The translations under genes were made by a program, and so were the position numbers. Below are positions 21,094-31,810 of a stretch of DNA of 64,000 bases, one piece after another. This DNA comes from Sacculina carcini (lineage: Eukaryota; Arthropoda; Thecostraca; Sacculinidae), in the NCBI GenBank assembly GCA_916048095.2, contig OU696578.1:6486287-6550286 (forward strand). The letters run 5' to 3'. Under the pieces are notes generated by a model that worked only from the letters and a program-made list of their open reading frames with translations, had not been told where the DNA came from and ran no database searches. Positions within the stretch are counted from its first letter, which is position 1. Every line of letters starts with the position of its first letter.

Positions 21094-22223
21094 ATGGCGT
21101 CAAAACCTACAACCACCCCAACTGCTGGTCGTCCATCGGGCGATCGGCCACGGCCGCCGAAAGATGGTCGTACATTGAGACACGACCAGGACGACACTCG
21201 TGTTGCTCCGACTCCGATGGTGTTGGTGTTTGCCAGCACCGATGAGAAAATAAAACTAGCTTCATTGAACCCGTTACGTCGCATGGACGGTTTCAAAAAC
21301 ATTGGCGACGTGCCTGTCGAGACCAACAGACAACGCGATGGATCGTTGATGGTTAGATACGGCACTGAGACGGCAGCAACCCGCGCGATAAAGGCAACTA
21401 CGTTCCGTTATCGCGTAGGTACGGGCGAAAATAAGCGTTGGGTGAGCACCCCCATCTCGGTGTGTGCGCACTCGACAATGAAACACGCATCGTCCAACGG
21501 CGTGAGGGTAGCGAGGTGCCAACGCACTCTTTTTTCTTCACGTTTGATGGTGCTGTTCTGCCGGATGACATCAAGATCGGTGACATCCGTCAGCGTATCC
21601 GTGTCCGCCCCTACGTGCCTAACCCGATGCGGTGCTACAGGTGCCAACGATTCGGACATACGAAGTCCCGCTGTAACCGTGCAGAGATCCGCGGACGTTG
21701 CTCATCCGAACGGCACACCGCTGCTGATTTCGAAGATGACTATTTCTGTGTCAATTGCAAGAGCAGCGGTCATGCGTCTTCGTCGCGTGACTGTCCGGAA
21801 TGGCTGAAGGAGAAGGAGATTTTGGCCATTCGCGCTGCCCAGCGCTGCAGTTTCGTCGAGGCGCTTGCTGTGTACCGCAGCTCGCATCCGTCGGGCCCGT
21901 CCTTTGCCGGCACGGTCAAACTGTCAGCTCAACCTCCACAGTCTGTCGACTCGTTTCTCGAAAAGCTGACAGTTGGCGATTTTCTCAAGCTGGCTGGACG
22001 AATGGGTCTCAAGCTGGTCGTACCTGAGGCTGACAGCCGTCAAACAGAATCCACACCGGTTGATCGGCGGCCTGAGGAGGCTGCCGTGTCGCGGTCGCCA
22101 ACGGCCGCACCCCAGCCGTCCCAGGCGTCCGCGACCCAGCGGCCCCAGACAGCCGCACACCAGCGGCCCAAGGCGGCCGCTCCCCAGCAGCCTGAAAAGG
22201 CTGCTGAGCGGCGACCTCAGTGA
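21094..22223 (+). pseudogene. LINE J ORF1 (RNA-binding, CCHC knuckles), frameshifted
   Basis: ORF1 proteins of Jockey/I-type LINEs bind the element's RNA. The ATG at 21094 (MASKPTT) gives an N-terminal part to about 21480. The frame then changes, and the conserved part continues in 21438-22223: FFFTFDGAVLPDDIKIGDI, RVRPYVPNPMRCYRCQRFGH, then knuckles CYRCQRFGHTKSRC and CVNCKSSGH...C. The middle knuckle is degraded (RGRCSSERH). Compared with typical ORF1s, a stretch before FFFTFDG is short, suggesting an internal deletion. The tail is Pro/Ala/Gln-rich with repeats and stops at 22221-22223. Confidence 0.75.
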
Positions 22224-22380
22224 GTCGCCGATCGGCCGTTCATCCGGCCGATGGACCGTTCTGGCAAATCAGCAGCGATGCCGGTTAGTCAGGGCGGCAA
22301 AAAAACCGGCCGCTCAGCAGGCTTCCAAGCTAGCAGAGCGGTCGTCTCCGAACCCGAGGAAATCCGGAGACGTATGAGAC

Positions 22381-23261
22381 ATATATTGTATGTTGTGCAT
22401 TGGAAGTGGTATAGGATAGAATAGAAGTTAGGGCAGGAAGTGAAGCGTGAACACATGCCTCACTGCCACCACAGTAGGTCAGGCAACGAGAAGCATAGCG
22501 ACACACACACATAAACACATACTTCACCAGAGTAGGTGGTACAAAACAGCATAGGCTGCGCACACATATACACACACACATTACTGCAACCACAATATTT
22601 CCGGAAAAGAAACAATAGCAACACGTGCACAAGCATACACATATATATCACTCTCACCAGTATGTTAGGCTACGTACGTGTTGCAGTGCAATGTGGTGAC
22701 CTAGCTGTCCGTAACTAATGAGGCCGTGCACAGCTTGCAGCTGGAGAATGTAGTAGGCGGCGCTAGTTAGCACTATATAAGCACAGATATTTCACCATTC
22801 GGGGAGATTTAGGAGATGGAGTAGATAAGAGAGGCAGTAGATAAGTGGGCAGAAGTTCAATAGAGAAGTTGGCAGCAGTTCAGTAGAGAAGTGGGCAGAT
22901 TCAGTAGAGAAGTGGAGAGGTGCAGAGGGAGAATGGAACAGAGTATAGCAACACCAGAGGATAGACCATAGATGAATGGGTGAATACGGATTAGAGCATT
23001 GGAGAAAACAGACTAGGCCACCATGTAGAGAGTGAGTGCAGATTAGGGGACGGGATAGAAAAGGAGATAGACCATTGGATAACATTAGGACAGATAGAGT
23101 TAGGAACTGCAACATTAGACAAAATACCACGACGCAATACATTTATCTTCAACAATCAACTGTGTTTAGAATCGGCAATAAGAGTTTTCGCGGCACACAA
23201 CGTCAAGAGGCCTGCTCCACAAGACTATCTCGCCAACAACAGCAACCAGCAGCCAACTCTG
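22381..23261. other. Gene-free stretch, possible solo LTR
   Basis: It contains CA-rich microsatellite pieces, a TATA-like ACTATATAAGCA near 22774, and an imperfect purine-rich tandem repeat (units like GCAGTTCAGTAGAGAAGTGG, about 22810-22930). It ends AACTCTGTTACA, a plausible LTR end. No partner LTR or target duplication was found, so the LTR reading is weak. Confidence 0.25.
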
Positions 23262-23582
23262 TTACACTCGGAGTGTGGGCTCTCCATGTACATGTTGAGT
23301 ATTCTTGATTATTGCTTCAATAGCTGAGTAGTTGGCATTCTTTGACTTGGTACAGTTCTCACAACAGTACTGTTTACGCGATGTAAAGTATCCAACGCAT
23401 GCGTACATTGGTAAGCGAGTGCATTTTGGGTGAAAATAGTCATTGCACTCATTACATTTGATCGCCATTGTACTAAGAGCAGATGTACACACCTTGCATG
23501 TAGTCTGTGGTGGCGGTGCTGCTGCTCTCGACATATTGACTTCGATTGTTGCCGACGAATCATCGCCTCTATTAACGGACAT
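23262..23582 (-). pseudogene. PHD-finger LINE ORF1, N-terminal fragment
   Basis: The ATG on the minus strand at 23582. The frame carries a PHD-like zinc finger (CKVC...CNECNDYFHPKC...CCENC), the same type as in ORF1 of LINE D (52718, 40009) but clearly diverged. It breaks off at 23262. The rest of the LINE is absent. Located in the intron just before the first visible acyl-CoA dehydrogenase exon. Confidence 0.65.
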
Positions 23583-23647
23583 GACTCACTCACGCTGGTT
23601 TTATACCAGACGTGATCGCGACAGTCTTCACAAAGTCAAAACACAAC

Positions 23648-23678
<31 letters not shown>

Positions 23679-23793
23679 GTGTATGGGTGTGTGTGCGAGT
23701 GGGTGTGCAATGCACACCCACACTGCATGTGTGTACATGTCCGAGTGTGTGTATGTATGTGTATGTGTTTGCGTGTATGTCTTGGTGTGTTTA

Positions 23794-23833
<40 letters not shown>
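23648..23833. repeat. (TG)n microsatellite
   Basis: Interrupted TG/TGTATG repeats of nearly 190 bp lie upstream of exon 23876-23936. Confidence 0.95.
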
Positions 23834-23875
23834 GTCGAATAGAATGTTGCTGCGTTGAGTATGTTCTTTTTGAAG

Positions 23876-23936
23876 ACACACTGTGCTGACGGCTGCCTCA
23901 ACAACATTGAAATAGTTCGACTCAAAGATAAACTCG
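23876..23936 (+). CDS. Acyl-CoA dehydrogenase (AidB/ACAD11-like), first visible exon
   Basis: Acyl-CoA dehydrogenases are FAD enzymes that oxidise acyl-CoA thioesters. This exon encodes ADGCLNNIEIVRLKDKLG, the strand before the conserved GTRQLPTA segment. The acceptor is TTTTTGAAG| and the donor CTCG|GTCAGT, leaving one base that completes a Gly codon with the next exon. It is the first of seven exons that together give 346 residues with no stop and consistent phases. The usual family length near 550-600 residues means about 200-250 N-terminal residues are encoded upstream, not found in this window. Confidence 0.8.
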
Positions 23937-24112
23937 GTCAGTTCTCCATCGTCTTCGCTCCAGTCTGTTCTCTCTGTCTGTTTGTATTATTTTTCTATCT
24001 ATATATCGTTTTTCTTTGTTAGTTTGCAATAATTGTTGGGTTACGCTAGGTTTTTGCAATGATTATACTATTTTGCGATGTTATTGTATGTAGATTTGCG
24101 TGCTGTGTACAG

Positions 24113-24263
24113 GTACTAGGCAGTTACCGACTGCTAAACTACGCTTGCTGGGGAGCCGAGCACACTTGGTGGGGCAGCCCGGCAGAGGGGTGGCCAGTAT
24201 TGCTCCCATGCTCTCAGTTACGCGGCTGTACAACGCCGTTTGCAGTGTGGGCTACATGCGACG
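24113..24263 (+). CDS. Acyl-CoA dehydrogenase exon (GTRQLPTA segment)
   Basis: The acceptor GTGTACAG|GT continues the split Gly codon: G-TRQLPTAKLRLLG, then GQPGRGVASIAPMLSVTRLYNAVCSVGYMR. These are hallmark residues of the AidB-like ACAD group (xGRGVxxIAPMLxVTRLxNA). The donor ATGCGACG|GTCAGC leaves two bases that join T of the exon at 40426 to give Arg. Past the donor the frame loses homology. Intron before: 176 bp. Intron after: 16,162 bp. Confidence 0.87.
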
Positions 24264-24540
24264 GTCAGCGGCTCCTTCTATATCACCACGGCATGTGTAC
24301 ATGTGCAATTATGAAGAATAAATGTATTTAGTAGGGCTGAGCAGGAACCGGCTCTGACTATTTTGATACGTGGGTATTGGAACCGGGTCCACACGGTTCC
24401 GATTCTCGCACTCGGGTCCATACGGTTCCGAGTCTACACGGTTCCGATTATCGTACCCGGGTACACAGGGATCTTAGTATCAGGACCGACAGGAAAACTA
24501 TGCGCACCGCGCACACTACAAAAACACTACGGTGCGTCGG
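24264..24540. repeat. Short repeated phrase at intron start
   Basis: The phrase CGGGTCCAYACGGTTCCGA and close variants (GTCTACACGGTTCCGATT, GTATTGGAACCGGGTCC) recur three to four times between about 24375 and 24460. No coding signal. Confidence 0.6.
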
Positions 24541-24853
24541 TGTTAATTCTATTATATGTATTATTATTTTTTTATTATTATCATTATTGTTATAATTATT
24601 ATAATTGTTATTTTTATTGTTATTTTTATTATTATTATTATTGTTATTATTATTGTTATTATTATTGTTATTATTATTGTTATTATTATTGTTATTATTA
24701 TTTTTATCATTATTGTTATTATTATTGTTATTATTATCGTTATTATTATTGTTATTATTATTGTTATTATTATTGTTATTATTATTGTTATTATTATTGT
24801 TATTATTATTGTTATTATTACTGTTGTTATAATTGGTATTATTATTATTATTA
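24541..24853. repeat. (ATTGTTATTATT)n microsatellite
   Basis: The 12-bp unit is repeated for over 300 bp with few interruptions. Confidence 0.95.
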
Positions 24854-25129
24854 ATTACACTGGGTAATAAAAATATTTTTTCGAAAAATCGTCCAGGGTT
24901 ATCCAGCGTAATTAGACTGATTGCGATGCTCTGAGTCCGAAAATGGCATTGGTTTTTCTCAATAAGATTATTATTATTATTATTATTAATTACAGGCAAA
25001 TCCAGTAGCCTGGGAAGAGTGCAAGCAATATTACCACCCTAAGGTGGCCCCATGTACCGGAAGCGCCCAAAAGTTTCAGAGAGTAAGAGAGTTGGAAATG
25101 AAAAAAGTTTAGAAAGAGAGTTGGAAAGA
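24854..25129. other. Intronic spacer flanked by ATTATTATTAATTACA repeats
   Basis: ATTATTATTAATTACA occurs at about 24843-24858 and again at 24977-24992, bracketing about 120 bp. This resembles an insertion with a long target duplication or a repeat-mediated event. Nothing coding. Confidence 0.4.
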
Positions 25130-25660
25130 AAATAATAAATAAATAACAATAAATAATAAACCATCATACAATAACACTCCATAATGTCACTCCGCCCACG
25201 TTCCTCAATAAATAATAACAATCAACTATAAATATGTGATTCAGTATATAACAACCATCAATAAATAAGAATAAATATTAATAAATAAGTAATAAATAAC
25301 AATCAAGAACAATAAATATGATTCAATAAGAAACATACAACAATAAAAAAATGATTCAATAAGTAACAACAACACAAATAAATATGATTCAATAGACAAC
25401 AACAATAAATATGATTAAATCAACAGCAACAACAATAAATATGATTCAATAAACAGCAACAACAATAAATATGATTCAATAAACAACAACAGCCAACACT
25501 GAGTAAAAGTACAATTTAATAAATAACAACAACCAATGATAAATAGTAATAAATAGTGAGTAAAATAAGAATAAATATAAATAAATAGAAAATAAATAAC
25601 AATAAGCATGAATAAATAACAATAAATATGAATAAATAAGCAATTAATTTGACTCAACAG
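25130..25660 (-). repeat. AT-rich minisatellite in 3' UTR of LINE F
   Basis: About 30-bp units of the type AACAACAATAAATATGATTC repeat with variation between 25280 and 25500, and shorter AATAAATA repeats lie on either side. Confidence 0.8.
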
Positions 25661-28606
25661 TCAATTCCGCTCTTTCAGTAGCATTTCATTTACTTTGGTC
25701 TTGAATTTCTTCAAATTGTTCTGCGAGAAAGCCTCCTCCTTCAACGTGTTCCAAGAAGACACAGTGGCCGGAAGAAAGCAACGTTGGAATTGTTTTGTAC
25801 GACAACGAATTGGAGCCATGCACTGGGAATGTTGTTTGGATGTAAACCGTGTGGTTCTTGCTGCCACGAAATCATCAGGAATTGACTTGCTCATCGGATG
25901 ATGGTCGTTGTGCTTGATCTTGTACAGCATGCACACGCTGCTGATCTTTCGATGATGGCAAAGATCACCAAGAACCAAGTCACCACAGAGGAACTTGCAA
26001 GTTCTAACAACTCTGTTGATGAGATTGAGGTGACAATCCGTAGCAGAAGACCACACGGGGGCGCAGTACTCCAGAATTGGCAAAATGAAACAGCGAAAAC
26101 AACTTTTTGAGATTGTGCTGCTACCGAACATCCGATATGCCTTTCTTATAATTCCCAGTTTCCGCGATGCCGAACAAACTAGCTTCCGAATGTGACTCTC
26201 AAACGTCAGCTTTGAGTCTACATGTACTCCCAATATTTTGAGCTCATCACACACGTTGAGTTGGGCGTCATTTATGAGGATATCTCCATGTGAAGGTTGA
26301 ACGGTACGTGACCTAGAAACCAATAAGCATTTAGATTTCGAAGTGTTCAGCATCATATTCCACCTCTCACACCACTTCAGGACGCTGCTGAGATCGTCGT
26401 TGACCGTTTGACGCACCTGTGGTCTGTCCGAAGGAGATGAAATTACAGCCATCAAGGTGATATCATCAGCATATCCATATACAGGGTTGCGTGTGGTTGT
26501 GTACAGGTCAGCGGTGTGAATGCTGAACAAAATAGGACCCAACACACTTCCCTGCGGGACACCGGACACAATGCTCTGCCAGCCACTCTATGCTCCATCG
26601 ATGGCAACACGTTGCACGCGACTTGAGAGAAATTAATGCAAAACACTTAGCAAGCGGTCGCCGACTCCAATGTTTCTCAGTTTTTGCAACAAACCCTGGT
26701 GGCTCACACGGTCAAATGCTGCCGAGAAATCCAACTGCACAATCCAGGCTTCACTGCCTTTGTCTAGCACTTGCTGGAGCTCTTGCGTGATAGTAAGCAG
26801 AGCGTCAGTCGTACTGAGTTTTTTGCGGTATGCAAATTGGTTTTCCGACAGCAGATTGTTGCTCTCCAGGTACAGGTACAGGTACTAGTCTGGAAGATAT
26901 CAAGTGCTCGAATATTTTGGACAGAATCGGCGTAATTGATATCGGCCGGTAGTTTGCAACATCAGCTGAATTGGTTCCTTTTGGTATGGGTGTGATATTC
27001 GCAACCCGCCAACATGACGGAAACGAACCAGTCTTCATCAAGCGCCTGAAAACAGCACTGAGCTTCGGAGCTAGAGTATCTGCCGTGTTCTTGAAAAATA
27101 GTGGAAACATATTCAGAGGGTGTGTTCCTCCGTGGGCATCAAGATCTTTCATGAGATTCGCGACTTCTTTTGATCGGAAGGCAATGCCTTTGATTTTCGG
27201 GGCGAGAACAGATGAATCGTCAGACGGAATGGACCCTTGACATTGCTTGGAATTGAAGTAATCCATAAGCAACTCTGCCTTCTCTGTTGTCTTGCTTTTG
27301 AGCTCACCGTTCGCTGAAAATAAAGGAGGTACAGACAGGTCATGTCCAAACACTGACGATTTCAACGTTGACCACCATTTGTGGGCGTCATTGGCAGATG
27401 TTAGCTTTTCAGCAAGTTTCTTTGAGTGACGTATTTCCCCTTCTGAATACACATGCCCAGCATGCAGTCTGGCCTCAGTGTAGACATTCCATGAATCGGC
27501 TGAGCGTGATTGAAGCCACTTGTGGTAAGCCTCCTGCTTGGATTCACGTGCGCTGCGACATTCGTTGGTGAACCAGGCTTTGTCATCAGAGCGAAAACGT
27601 AGTTTTTTAGTAGGCACTCTCCTTCAGATGACATCGGTAATGTATTTGTTCAATGCATCTATGGGGCATTCCTTCTGCAGCAGATTTGAAACTTTAATTG
27701 CTTTCAATTCATCATTCACCTTCACCCAGTCAACATTGTTCTTCATGTGCACGAGCATTGAAATCGTGTATGGAGAAACATTCTGTCTCAATGTCAACTT
27801 CACGGACAGCTAAGAGTGATCTGAGCTTCCTATTGGAGATTCCACGCTTACACTCACGATATCTGAGACGTCTGTCATAACCAAGTCCAAACAGTTACCC
27901 GCTTGATGTGTGGGACCGGACACCATTTGGGAGCAGCCAGAAATGTTGCAGAAATCATATGCTGCTCTACCATGAGCGTCTGTAGGAGATGTCGACAAGA
28001 GCCACTCACGGTGATGGGCGTTCATGTCTACCACAAATACAAATGCTGACTTGGTGTCCTTCTCCTGAATTGTTGACATGGCTGACAAGAGACATTCGTA
28101 GATAGAGTCGTTACTATCTGGATTTCGGTAGGCTCCAAAGATGTAAAAATTCATCAAGGCGGTGTTGACACTCAGCAGCATAACTTCATGACAAATGCAG
28201 TCGTGCGCTGTAATTCTCGTTGCTGAAAAGCCTTTGCGTACGTACACTGCCATGCCACGCCGCCTGTTTTTGAGTCTCGTTTGATTAGCAATGGCTTACT
28301 GAAACCCGGCATCAAGAGCTCAGATTGGTCCCGGTAATCGGACACAAGCGTTTCGGCACATATAACGATGTCCTTGGAGCGACTGGCTGCTGTCAAATCT
28401 CTGATGTTCTCATACAAGCCTCTGATGTTGGCGAAAAGTATATTTGAAAATCGTTTTTGTGGTCGAGCAGGACCGGGATTCATTTCAACATCGCCACACA
28501 TCATCAGCAGAAACGACAATTCCACGGTGTGAGAAGGCACACACACAACGCAAAACAAACATACAAATAAACGCATAATGCACGACGCATGCGAGCACAA
28601 AAACAC
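25661..28606 (-). pseudogene. LINE F ORF2: 2A-like leader, endonuclease, RT
   Basis: ATG at 28576. Residues 1-36 form a hydrophobic leader (MRLFVCLFCVVCV) ending GDVEMNPGP, after which the endonuclease begins (ILFANIRGL; CAETLV; VVDMNAHHREW; SSDHS). A linker and RT follow: NYRPISITPILSKIFEH, GVPQGSVLGPILF and the catalytic GYADD (about 26460-26480). The C-terminus has LPILEYCAPVW and TVSSWNTL. Segments 28606-28172, 28253-27810, 27617-26805 and 26569-25661 lie in different frames. A segment of RT around 26570-26800, including the first catalytic Asp, is only readable in broken frames. Confidence 0.82.
28469..28576 (-). other. 2A-like ribosome-skipping motif after hydrophobic leader
   Basis: GDVEMNPGP at 28495-28469 fits the D-(V/I)-E-x-N-P-G-P consensus of 2A peptides, preceded by LLMMC. 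Such sequences are known at the N-terminus of APE-type LINEs in several invertebrates. The preceding 24 residues are hydrophobic like a signal peptide. Skipping would separate the 35-residue leader from the enzyme. The consensus is intact in this copy although the enzyme is not. Confidence 0.75.
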
Positions 28607-28617
28607 TTCATGATATG

Positions 28618-31600
28618 ATATATATTTTTATGTCCATTTTACAATGGAATATTAGAGGTATTAGACCGAATTTTAATGATTTACTGCTTATTTTACACCC
28701 CCGACAACCATCGATTTTAGCAATAAAGGAGACTAAGCTTTTAACTTCTTCGTATTTTAGTATTCATGATTTAAATGTTTTTAGACATGATAATCCCAGC
28801 GCGACTATAGCCCATGGCGGGGTTATGCTGGCTGCTCGCACCAGTGTACCCTGTCGCCGCCTGCATATTCAGTCAGATTTGCAGGTGGTTGCGGTTCGGT
28901 GCTGGCTGGGAGGTAGGGAGGTGAATGTGTGCTCATTGTACCTGCCGCCTGGTCGCCCGTTCCGGAGGGCGGACGTCGAGTTTTTAATTAGTTCAATTCC
29001 ACCCCCTTTTTACGTGTTAGGTGATTTTAATGCTCACAGCCCTTTTTGGGGATGTGATGCATATTACAGCCGTGGTTTTATTATGGAGGATATTTTAACT
29101 GTTTTAGACATATGTATTTTAAACACAGGCACATATACGCATTGCACCAGGCCATCGGGAAGCAGGTCCGCTCTGGACCTCAGTCTGTGCAGTCCCAGTC
29201 TGCAGGCATTCACGAGCTGGACCATTGAGAACAGTCTGTATGGGAGTGATCACTTCCCTATATGGATCTGTCTCAATGAGGTACCTAGGTTGGGAACACG
29301 ACCACCGAGATGGAATTTCAAACGAGCTGATTGGGTCCGCTATGATTGCTTGACACTGGAAGCCATGGGCAGCCCCACACTTCGACCCAGCGTCGAAGGT
29401 TTTACTGAGGTCATTGTCACCTGTGCCAAACAGAGCATTCCGCGTACGGCATCGCGTCCCCGGCGGCGTCCTGTTCCTTGGTGGACAGACGCGTGTTCTG
29501 CGGCGTTGCGAGAGCGACGTTGTTGCTGGGGTCGTTTCCGGCGCAACAGCACGGTGGCGAACATGTTTTGCTTTCGCCACGCTCGCGCACAAGCTCGATG
29601 GACCTTTCGCGAGGTGAAGCGGGCCTCGTGGGTGTCCTATGTGTCCAGCATTAATCAGCATTGTCCTATATTCACCATATGGGACCGTATAAAGCGCATC
29701 TCTGGGAAGTACCGTCCCACTCCTCTGTCTTCTCTGAAGATCAGTGGCGTGGACTTGATATATCCGGAGCATGTTGCTGACGAAATTGGCCGATATTTAG
29801 CGGAGCGCTGTCGTGCAAACGTAGGCGACCCTGATTTTGCGGTGATCAAACAGCAGTGCGAGAGATCACCCGTAGATTTCTCCACCAGCTGTCAGCTGCC
29901 AATCAACAGCTATTTTTCTGCATCTGAGCTGAGAACAGCCTTGCGATCGCTTCGCGATGTGGCTGAAGGCCCTGATGAGGTGCACAACTTCATGCTGAAA
30001 CGTCTGTCGCCCGCAGTGCTGTCCACCTTGCTGCAGGTCTTCTATGATCTGTGGGATGGTGGGCAGTTTCCGGCCTCCTGGCGACGGGCAATCGTGATAC
30101 CCATCATGAAGCATTGCAAATCGGGCGATCACCCGTCTGACTATCGCCCGATATCGCTTAACTCCAGTATCTGCAAACTGTTTGAGAAAATGGTTTGCAG
30201 ACGGCTGGTATGGTTTCTGGAACGCGGTCGGCTGTTCAATGATGCTCAGTGCGGATTTCGCCAGGGTCGCTCAACGTTAGACCACTTGGTGACCATTCAC
30301 TCTCGCGTACGTGAAAGTTTCACGCGAGGTCACCACGTCGGGGCGATATTCTTTGACATCGAAAACGCATATGACACCACATGGCGACATGGTATTCTTC
30401 GCAAACTGCATCGCTGTGGTGTCAGAGGCAACATGGGGAGGTTCGTACACAATTTCCTTTTGCACCGCACATTCTGTGTGTGTGTGTGTGGGGAACTCCC
30501 TGTCTCGTTCGTTCGATCAGGCAGAAGGCGTTCCACAGGGTAGTGTGCTCAGCGTGGCCCTTTTTGCCATAATGATCAACGACATTGACAATCATTTGCC
30601 TCGATTTGCCTTTGATCTCGATTGGACGGTCTCTATTTATGGACGACTTCGCCGTATGGTGTTCTTCCCGCAACAATGTTACTGTCCAGCGTCAACTGCA
30701 GCTGACGGTGAATAAAATAGAGACTTGGGGAACGCGTAACGGCTCCCGCTTCTCGACGTCCAAAACGGTCGGTGTACACTTCTGCCGCCGTCGAGGTGCC
30801 TGCCCTGACATGGAAGTGGAATTGTACGGCAGTGATGTCTCATTCAAACGCACGGTTCGGTTTTTAGGGGTCACGTTGGACTCGCGCTTGACCTACACCG
30901 ACCATATTTCACAGCTGAGAACCACATGTCTAAAGGCACTGAATGTGCTGAAGACTGATACCCGCATGCGGTATGGAGCAGATCGACAGTCCCTTCTCCT
31001 TCTGTATCGCTCGTTAGTCAGGTCGCGTCTCGATTACGCAAGCATCGTATATGATCTGGCTTCGGAGTCAGCAAAAAGCCGGTTGAATGTCGTACACCAC
31101 GCAGGGATACGCATTGCCACCGGCGCGTTTCGCACGTCGCCATTCGTCAGCCTCCTTGTTGAGGCTGATGAGGCTCCGCTGGCGCTCCGTCGGCAAGAGC
31201 TGGACATGCGTTATTCTTGCAAGCTGACAAGCACCCATGAAAATTCCGCGTATGACGTGGTATTTTCCCAGCATGTGCCTGAGCAGCACTTTCCAGGACC
31301 TCAGTGTTCTGTGCTGTTTTGCAGCAAAATGAAGGCACTGCTGGAGTCATGCGAGATGGGTGCTAACGACGTCCTCAGACAAGAAGACACGGCGGAGTCA
31401 CCCTGGGAATTGGTCACACGCGAGGTTGTCGTCTCGCTAGCAGCTCTGCCGAAACACCGTACAGTGCCCAGTGTGCTTCGCTCAAACACACTGGAGCGAA
31501 TTCATTCTTACGGACGGTATACTGCCGTGTACACTGATCGGCCAGTGGTGTGGGTTGTGCGTTTGTAAGTGGAGGTACGTGCCGCTCGAGCACGCTGCCA

Positions 31601-31803
31601 CCGAGCGCCTCCATTTACGCGGCTGAACTTCACGCTATCCTGCTGGCCCTGGTTTTTATTCGCTCATCTTCTTTTTTCATTGTTTTTAGTTTTATCTATC
31701 TCCCTTAGTGCTTTAACTTCATTATCGTCTTTCTCCTTACATCCTCTTATACAGAGGATTTTTATCTCTCTTGACATCATCCATCACCAGGGCAAGCGTT
31801 TAA
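28618..31803 (+). pseudogene. LINE G endonuclease, RT and first part of RNase H
   Basis: The first open segment (28618-30543) has endonuclease motifs ILQWNIRGI, AIKETKL, YVLGDFNAHSPFWGCD and YGSDHFPI. RT motifs follow: GPDEVHNFMLKRL, DYRPISLNSSICKLFEKMV, QCGFRQGRSTLDH and FFDIENAYDTTW. The frame breaks at a (TG)n run near 30475-30490 and again near 30620-30650. After that EGVPQGSVLS and the catalytic FMDD (with FAVWCSS) follow, then the RT thumb. RNase H starts VYTD near 31530, with another frame break and an E box (YAAELHAILLAL) near 31620-31650. Confidence 0.83.
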
Positions 31804-31810
31804 ACTGCGT

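Larger units (their letters stand above)
20350..22380 (+). mobile_element. LINE J 5' region and ORF1
   Basis: A GC-rich 5' leader, including a 180-190-nt module shared with 33507-33696, is followed by a Jockey/I-type ORF1. The element ends near 22380 without ORF2. The next sequences are unrelated and then host exons follow, so the copy is 3'-truncated or lost its ORF2. Confidence 0.7.
25130..28614 (-). mobile_element. LINE F, nearly full length, with 2A-like N-terminus
   Basis: An APE-type LINE on the minus strand, 5' end near 28614, in the 16-kb intron. It has a hydrophobic leader with a 2A-like motif, endonuclease, RT and C-terminal region, then a long AT-rich tandem-repeat 3' UTR (25130-25660). 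Several frameshifts (near 28250, 27810, 27640, 26810 and 26600) disable it. It stands head-to-head with LINE G, whose coding start is at 28618. Confidence 0.85.

Noticed and set aside
22381-23265. Solo LTR with TATA box.
   Set aside because: No partner LTR, no target duplication and no sharp left border; kept only as a possibility in the region note.
23612-23889. Cys/Val-rich open frames.
   Set aside because: Translations of the (TG)n microsatellite.
24541-24853. Long asparagine- or isoleucine-rich open frames.
   Set aside because: They are translations of a 12-bp microsatellite in several frames and carry no gene evidence.
25280-25500. CRISPR-like array of about 30-bp repeats.
   Set aside because: Repeats and intervals are both degenerate AT-rich units of one minisatellite in a eukaryotic LINE 3' UTR.
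20350-31803. LINE J ORF1 (ending 22380) and LINE G ORF2 (starting 28618) as one element split by a 6-kb insertion; ATATATT occurs at both joints.
   Set aside because: Two phase-consistent host exons (23876-23936 and 24113-24263) lie between them, so the DNA between cannot be a later insertion. The ATATATT match in AT-rich DNA is weak.
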